From the NCBI GenBank assembly GCA_021399435.1, contig JAJTUP010000084.1:62001-126000 (forward strand): DNA of 64,000 nucleotides, written 5' to 3'. This DNA is from Diaporthe sp. PMI_573 (taxonomy: Eukaryota; Ascomycota; Sordariomycetes; Diaporthales; Diaporthaceae). This document shows, in pieces, positions 57,907-64,000 of this stretch. Every line of letters begins with the position of its first letter. The stretch's first letter is position 1. The position numbers and the translations under genes are program-made. The notes beneath the pieces were generated by a model that saw only the letters and a program-made list of their open reading frames with translations, did not search any database and was not told the origin of the DNA.

Positions 57907-59934
57907 TAAGCAGCCAAGCGTTTTAATCCTACATCTAGTAGTAACCGTAATGCGGAGGAGCTATTGACTGCCGGCATTGCTAAATTAGACGGCCAGAGAT
58001 CCGAGCGCTTAATGCAAGCTACAGTTCGAGACAGCTCTAAAGAATTACCGCTCGCCCAGGCTGTGGGACCAATGCAACCAACTGCGTCAAGCCGGCTACT
58101 GCAAAAGCCCGGCGCAGGACACACTGTGGCTTCCTCTGCGTTATCCTCGCTGAGGCTACCATCCTTGCCTGCGCCCCTACAGACTGACCCATCCCCAACA
58201 AATGGGACGGAGAATCTACCCGAAGCCAGCCTCTCTCTCCAAAATAGCAACACTATATCCAACACCAGGGTTTTGGATACACCAGACCCTTCCCTTGGCA
58301 AGGATGTGGCCAACCTACCTGGGTTTGGGTTGCAGCGCAATCCTGGGCCTCTCACATTGTTGCACAGGGAGAACTCTCAGCCACAGGAAAACTCGGCGTA
58401 TCTTGACACAGTCAACCAAGCTAACAAGTGGGACAAGAAACATCCATTTTCGCTTAAGGCAATCAGACGCCGCCTACACCATTATTGCGCCAACAAACTT
58501 AGCCTGCAGCAAACACACAGCCCAAAGCGTTCTCCAACACCTCCTGCTATAGCACTACCACAGCAAGTGTCTGGGTCGCCGAGGGCTGTGCAGCAAGACG
58601 AGCCGGCTCCCCAAGGCAGGGCCTTATGCAAGACAAAGCAGACATCCACTCCTAGGGACACCACGAGCGGTAAAACCGCTATAGGCATGGCCCCCGCGAC
58701 AGGTAGAGCCTGCCACATCAGCAATGCAATGGAGCCGTGCAGGGGCATCAGCTCAGACAACAAAAGTGCAACAACCTAAATGCCGATAACGCTGGCCATA
58801 AAGCAGTTCCAAGCACCTCCGCCTACCCTAACAATACCAGAAGGCCTACTAGGGCCATTTAGAGCGCAACAAAAAGAGCAGAACCCATTAAATCCCACCA
58901 ACACCACCTCATGTAAGGCGAGGCAAGTGTCAGAGGACACCACACGTAACGCAGCTGCTGAGATAGCCAATGCGGTATCCTCTGGGACTCTCCGCAAGAT
59001 CATCCCCATCAACATACAACGTCCTCCCAAAGGCATCAAAAGCAAGCAGGGCGAAGGAGAGGTTAAAGCTATGCAGGCATCCAAAGATAAGCAAGTTTCT
59101 CCTCACCCTATACGATACCAGGACCCCGTGAGTAGAGGATCCAGCAATAATAACAGCCAACAGCATCAGGTCAAGCTCAGGCGAAGTCTAAGAAAGGCTG
59201 CACCATGCCGCAGGATCACAGACTTAACCAAGGATAAGGACAACGATATAGCGGAGACCAGCAGCAAAAACAACTCTCAAACCTATCTACACCACCACCA
59301 TTGTTGTCATAGTAGCATCAAAATAGAGGGTATAAACATATACCAGCCTTCTAAGGGTAGTGAAAAGGAGCAAGACAATAGCGGCAATAATATCCCACTA
59401 CTACCATGCAAGCGGCACAGGACCACTACTAGACGGCAGATTTGCTCCATCGATAATACCCCCAGATTACAACAAGTTCACACATCACATCTCACCCAAG
59501 AGCACTCACACCACAACATCCCCAATCCACTATACTCTCAAGGCTCCAACAGTTTCAATAGTAAGACTCCCCAAGCCACCTTCCAACAATAGCCACTAGG
59601 TGATACAGTTCTTAAACGCACACTAATAAATGGTAAAGCTATGTTCCAAGTACAGTTCACCTAGGACCCTTGCGTAAATCGCAAACACAAACCCAATATA
59701 GCTAGGGGCCTGCTGTTCAACACGCTAGTCAAAAGCCACCTTCCAAAGGGGCGGCGAATGGGAACAAGGACTGCCTGGACGCCTCAGGAGGAAAACCTTA
59801 TTGTCAAGCTGAAGGAACAAGGACTTAAGTAGAATACTATCTACCAACGATTTAAAGAAGTATTTCCAGAGACGAGCAGGCGTGTAGGGAATCTACAGGT
59901 ACAATATTGTACCAAGTTAAAGAAAAGACGATAA
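57907..59934 (+). pseudogene. Broken long ORF ending in a Myb/SANT-like domain
   Basis: One plus frame stays readable from just after the TAA at 57907 to the TAA at 59932, broken by stops at 58777 (TAA), 59590 (TAG), 59662 (TAG in FTxDPC) and 59828 (TAG in GLKxNTI). All could be CAA, CAG or TGG before a single transition. The long first part is disordered and rich in Ser, Pro, Gln and Asn. The end is distinctive: INGKAMFQVQFT, then RTAWTPQEENLIVKLKEQGL, NTIYQRFKEVFPETSRRVGN and LQVQYCTKLKKRR (59760-59930), matching the helix pattern of fungal Myb/SANT DNA-binding domains. It may have been a host DNA-binding protein or a transposon-associated protein. Not functional as it stands. Confidence 0.6.
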
Positions 59935-60301
59935 AGCATAAGCAGCCATTAATAGGAATGAGTTGCAGTTTAGAGCGTGCTCCTATCCGTGTAAATTACA
60001 GGTATTGAAGCGGTAACAGTATTACTTCAATTAGCCCAGCCCTTCAGTGCCAAGGCCCTGTGCTTTCCTTTGCCATTAAAGCCAGCAGCTTGAGATAAGG
60101 TCACCCTCTCTTTTAAAGCCTCACATACCCCCTTCCCATAGCTTTGTCATCTTGACGTTATATTGTAACCACAGCCAAGGTAGAAACTGGACATCTTGGA
60201 TACAGTAGAGCTAATTTCTTCAGAGAGGGGACGGTCATTAACCACCATATGAGACCAATTGAGGACATAGCTAGAGTCATTTCTAGATACAAAACGTAAC
60301 A

Positions 60302-60420
60302 CAAGGAGAGAAACAGTTGGTAGCCCAGATGGCCAAACTAGCCAAAAAACCGAAGCAAGCACCACCAAGGTGCAGTATATGCAGGGCCTTAGATCACAAC
60401 GCGCGCGTATGTAAGAATAT
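60302..60420 (+). pseudogene. CCHC zinc-knuckle C-terminus (transposase or gag tail)
   Basis: The frame reads QLVAQMAKLAKKPKQAPPRC, and the full knuckle CSICRALDHNARVC (60371-60412) has correct Cys-x2-Cys-x4-His-x4-Cys spacing before a stop at 60419-60421. Such C-terminal knuckles following a basic stretch are common at the end of fungal DNA transposases and gag proteins. Upstream text (RPIEDIARVISRYK, another frame) looks related but is frameshifted. Parent element not identified. Confidence 0.5.
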
Positions 60421-60579
60421 ATAGTGTATATTAACAGTTAAACAAGTATAGATTGCTGCCACATTGCCCTAGTATGACATGAGTTGTAAGTCTCAAGTTC
60501 AAAGCCCTTGATGCAACAGGATCTAATACCCAACAGGTAACTCATCACTAATGACAGCCATCTGGGACACAGTAGCGGG

Positions 60580-60886
60580 ATCAAGTAGGATGTAGAGATA
60601 TGAGAAATGATGAGGGCGCATTACCTAATCCCCAAGGACTCGTGTTAGGAATTGTTGGGCTGCCGCTGTCTGTTGGTTGGGGCGCCTGGGCTGTCTGTTG
60701 TGGGACTCATATGCTATGCACAGTTTGCCGCTATAACAAAGGGGTGGAGCGTATCTTTATCCTCCACCTAACACTGTCCTTGATCAGCAACCCCAAAAAC
60801 ATGCTATTTGGATCATGGATATTGTCCACAGGCACATCTATTGTGGACACATCTCCATAATATGTTCCCACAGGGCGCAACTCAAG
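60580..60886. other. Possible LTR-like stretch, unresolved
   Basis: The sequence from tgttaggaattgttgggctgcc (60645) is G/T-rich with repeated ctgtctgttg words and could be an LTR next to the minus-strand relic that follows. No second copy was found. Low confidence. Confidence 0.2.
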
Positions 60887-61545
60887 CTTTCATAGGCGAG
60901 AAGCCTCTAGTCTGCCAGTCAGCACCCGTTTGGTAGTTGCTGGCGTAAGGCGACTAGCCAGCTCCCAAGCTCTTTTAGAGAACCATATAAAGTTATCTTT
61001 ATTGAGTCCAAGTATGCCCTCTAATAATTCAACAATAAAGTTAGGATTATGGAGGATGGCCTTATCCTTATTATCATTATACATAATATTGCTATTATTA
61101 CTACTCTCATCACCACTTTCATTACTACTTTCAAAGGAGGATTCCCCTAAATTCACAACATAAACATCATAAAAGCAGGCAAGATAGAGCAATATTTAGT
61201 AGCAGTGGTCTGTAGAAGGATCCCTAAGGGAATAGAATTCTTTTATATACTTAGGAAAGTTTTAGGCTTTAGGCTCAAGGATACCTTAATGGGGATTATA
61301 GACTATAATAGGGTGGATTCATATAGTTGGGTTCTTTAATAACTGGTTTTGCATGGTGGCAATCGTTTGTGTGGAGTCAGCTCAAAGGTAAACCAATATC
61401 TGGTTGATGGAAGCAAGCCAGGCGTAAACACTATTAAACTCGGCCTTTAGCTCCCAGTTCTAGCGATTGCATAGCTGAGCGTAATCATCATAGGTGAGAA
61501 AGTCGGAGGAGGTAGAGGTCTACATGGTGGTTGTGGGAATAAAGG
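60887..61545 (-). pseudogene. Unidentified gag-like or transposon ORF relic
   Basis: Minus-strand text reads STSSDFLTYDDYAQLCNR from about 61535, continues through ELKAEFNSVYAWLASINQIL, IKEFYSLRDPSTD, the Ser/Asn-rich FESSNESGDESSNNSNIMY, and ends WFSKRAWELASRLTPATTKR at 60890. Stops in place of TGG and CAG separate the pieces. Composition and placement suggest a retroelement gag or the first ORF of a transposon. I do not recognise the family. Confidence 0.4.
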
Positions 61546-61971
61546 ACATCATCATCAGCAGGGCAGGAGAAGGACGGATTATAAGACGCCAAAGAAGAGA
61601 CGCAGGGCTTGCCCAACAGCGAAGTTAGCCACCAGGCAACCACAAGGTCACGTGTTTGTCAGGCCACAAAGTGTAAAACTGGCTTGGATCAGATTACATA
61701 AACACATACAGCAGGGCCGCCAATAGGATCTCAGCCACAGCTCACCTTCCTGGCAACATCTTAGATACTGTCAGCCCGGTACGATACGCCTAAGAACAAT
61801 GTCTTAATATGTCAAGTCTTTAGAAGATTAACCATCTTAGCTCAAAGCTTTACAATCCACGCCCTTTGACATCAGAAAACTCCTCAGTAGTAAGATTACC
61901 CTTAGCAAGGAAATCCACCTCAACCACCTAAAATAACAGCGATTGTACAAAACCTGCCAACAAATGCCGCC

Positions 61972-62259
61972 TTGAGTTTAGGAGTATCGTCACTTACAAA
62001 CCAAGCAAACGGAACAATATACACTACAGCACCTACTCCCATGGATTGGACACAAACAGTGGCCACAGGGTTCTTGCAAGGAAAGCCTCAGCCCACGCAA
62101 CGCACTAAGAGCATGCAACCATCGCAATCAACTCTAGTGGCAATTCCATCATCAAACGTGCCTCCCAGTCAACCGGCGCAGACAGGGGCCAGGCGCAGAG
62201 GGTCTGTCAAGTCTGCAAGGTCTCACGACAAAAGGCAGAAGAAAGGTCACAAGCCGTAA
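61972..62259 (+). other. Short open frame, Ser/Thr/Pro/Gln-rich
   Basis: 95 codons including TAPTPMDWTQTVATGF and a basic end (ARSHDKRQKKGHKP). It resembles linker or gag-like disordered sequence. No start context or domain supports a gene. Confidence 0.22.
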
Positions 62260-62605
62260 TGGGTCATCACAGAATGGCCGTGCACCATCTCAATCCGCAG
62301 GGGTACCAAAACAAACAGCAAGGGGAAAGTGGCAACCAAGGTCAAAGAGCATGCACAAGGCACAGGAAATACAAGCATTAGGACCAAGGCTGTTCTGGCT
62401 ACATACATATCTGGCCTTATATTTGTGCCGCTATACAAGCTGCTAACAGCGTGACTCTTTAGCCAAGATGCCGTCAGTAACTCTACATGCTATGCGGGAC
62501 AGCGTCTAGCTGACGGCGCTTTATGTCAACAGGTAGCAAAACTTCCCAAGAAAGCGGCTAGTTACTAAAAAGATACACGGCCAAAGCCGTCTAAAACAGC
62601 TTCAC

Positions 62606-63799
62606 TTATACATACCCCAGTTCTTTTAAAACTTCCTGCTCCATAATCTCCCTGTCGTCTTTGGTAAACGCCTTGGGAGCTTTAGCATCAGCTTTACGGG
62701 CCCAGCCTTATCGGAGGTCTGAAGATAACTCAACCTGTTCCCTTTCTATCCACTTCGCTTGAAATCGGACGCCAACATTGCGCATCATCTGTCTCTTCTT
62801 TGATTTGTCGATAATTCTAAGTGCCTTTACGAATTTTGTGTGGCATTCGTCTCAAGGTAACAAATGAGATGTCCGTTCCTTAAAGAAGGTATACCAGCTG
62901 AGAGATAGGTTTGAAGAACCAAGGATAGTATCCTTGAGGCCGTATTCGTAGGCAAATGGGTAAAAGCCCGCCATCTCCCAGTCAACAAGAGCTACTACCT
63001 CGTATCGTTTGCCCTTTTCCTCAGTCAATAAGACCTTTTTGACGAGGATGTTGCGAGGTTCCAGGTCATTGTGGCAACAGACAGCACACTGCTGAAGATC
63101 ATCTAGCTCCGAGTGGGACAATTCGACTCGACCCATGTCATCATATATCGAATCAAGCGCAATTCCGCCATCGAGGTCCAGCAGCTCGCAGGTCGGTAAC
63201 GTCTGATTGCTTATCTGGAGGATTCTGCCCAACAACTGCTTGACATCTGGATAATATCCAAGATTTGGGCCCCCAACCAGCCTCTTTACAGGCTGGGAAT
63301 TGGTATGGTCCGGGACGAAAGGGGTTCCCGGCAGGCTTTGGTAAACATTGCTGACGTCTAACTTCTGAAGCTTCTCCATTGCATGAACAACTAAATCCAC
63401 CAATTCCAGCTGATGGGTCTTGTCAAGTGTGTCCCACACGTCCTCAAGTGAAACAGTCCCTGTACAATATGGCGATATAGAATATTCGACCTGTCTTGCA
63501 TCCGCAGTAGTCGCTGTGCCGACATGCAGGACGGCCGGAACCAGATCAGCTAGCTGAGCGTGGCATAGACGCTGAATGGCTGCCACGGCGGCCAAACGAC
63601 CTCGCGATGTCTCTAACCGAACAATAACATCGTTCGGATAACTAAGAGGCGTATTATCATGTTGAATGCTAAATGTGCACGTATCGAATGTGCTTGAGAT
63701 GATATGGCAGTTGGTTGACTTGAGCTGGATCGTAGCCGAGAAAATCTCGGACAGAATATTCTCATCAGGCACTAGGTAACGTCGTTCAATTGAGGCCAT
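62606..63799 (-). pseudogene. Fungal aminoglycoside-phosphotransferase (APH) family gene with two nonsense codons
   Basis: From MASIERRYLV (ATG at 63799; an ATG 14 codons upstream is less likely) the frame is open to a TGA at 62852-62854. It carries the kinase-like signatures of fungal APH proteins: VIVRLETSRG, LPGTPFVPDH, the catalytic loop CCHNDLEPRNILV (HxD...N) and VDWEMAGFYPFAYEYG (DWE in place of DFG). After the TGA the same frame goes on reading naturally: DECHTKFVKALRIIDKSKK, VGVRFQAKWIEREQVELSSD. A TAA at 62708-62710 follows, then KAFTKDDREIMEQEVLKELG to a TAA at 62606-62608. TGA is one transition from CGA, and TAA one transition from CAA. The total would be about 397 residues, the usual family length. 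The family phosphorylates small molecules; substrates in fungi are mostly unknown. A truncated 315-residue product with all catalytic motifs remains possible. Confidence 0.8.
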
Positions 63800-63972
63800 T
63801 TGCGCCAGATGAAAGGATATGCTTAGATATAGTGACATCAAAGCCTGAGGTGGAAGAGCTACGGAAGTCGGGCAAATGCACAGCCGAGTTTTTGACCGCC
63901 TTGGCGGAAATATCGGGCCGACAAGTGGTGCGCAGTGAGATTACGAAGGGGGAACCCTTGGTACATACGTGA
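63790..63972 (+). other. Divergent open frame at right edge
   Basis: The text DERICLDIVTSKPEVEELRK and AEFLTALAEISGRQVVRSE reads like a natural protein C-terminus with a clean stop at 63970-63972, but it overlaps the start of the APH-like gene on the other strand and no family is recognised. It could be the last exon of a gene continuing out of a different frame, or chance. Confidence 0.25.
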
Positions 63973-64000
63973 GGAATATAGATAGAGACTGTTTAGATTA

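Noticed and set aside
57906..59166. Minus-strand frames of 78-149 codons across the SANT pseudogene
   Set aside because: No motifs; plus-strand frame has a recognisable domain and continuous coding character.

Overview
The window looks like a filamentous ascomycete (Pezizomycotina) chromosome: genes have 57-58 nt GT-AG introns, fungal families dominate (HET, DUF2235, fungal aminoglycoside-phosphotransferase-like, PLP aminotransferase), and transposons carry the signature of repeat-induced point mutation (RIP): dense C-to-T and G-to-A transitions, CAA/CAG/TGG codons turned into stops, and long tracts poor in G and C. The species cannot be named from the sequence. No rRNA or tRNA gene was recognised.

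Layout. 1-8.6 kb is a mixed-GC flank with one good gene (DUF2235 hydrolase, 2642-4067, one intron), relics of a HET gene and a BTB/POZ gene, and a complete but mutated Fot/pogo-type transposon (5731-7579). About 8.6-42.2 kb is a RIP-mutated nest of retroelements. Copia element A (9088-22819) has matched 329-bp LTRs and an ACTTT target duplication, and is split by a Ty3/gypsy chromovirus (12901-19280) with matched 483-bp LTRs and an ATATC duplication. Copia element B (23408-31888) has matched 383-bp LTRs and a central segment that has been inverted. A second gypsy relic (about 31.9-41.1 kb) is interrupted by a solo-LTR-like element, a pogo-type transposon (38904-40764), a 125-bp MITE-like insert and another unresolved insert.

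42.2-50.8 kb is a gene island: small uncharacterised ORFs, a 5'-truncated D-2-hydroxyacid dehydrogenase (to 44944), a second Fot/pogo copy (45462-47312), an intact 426-residue ACC-synthase-like PLP enzyme (47585-48865) and a HET gene cut off after about 140 codons. 50.8-55.9 kb is again transposon debris (copia relic on the minus strand, LTRs, a fourth solo-LTR-like copy). 55.9-64 kb has higher GC and decayed genes: a broken ORF ending in a Myb/SANT-like domain, a CCHC knuckle tail, a TE-like minus-strand relic, and a phosphotransferase-family gene on the minus strand whose reading frame continues past two stop codons.

How it fits together. There is no operon-like system. The strongest unusual observation is structural: two inverted copies of a ~530-bp element (called X here) inside copia B have exchanged flanks. 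Their 5-bp target duplications pair across copies rather than within each copy, which shows that the 4.3 kb between them was flipped by recombination between the two X copies. The single-copy genes appear to survive in GC-richer islands among RIP-silenced repeats, and several (HET x2, APH-like, 2-HADH, BTB, SANT) are truncated or carry nonsense codons.
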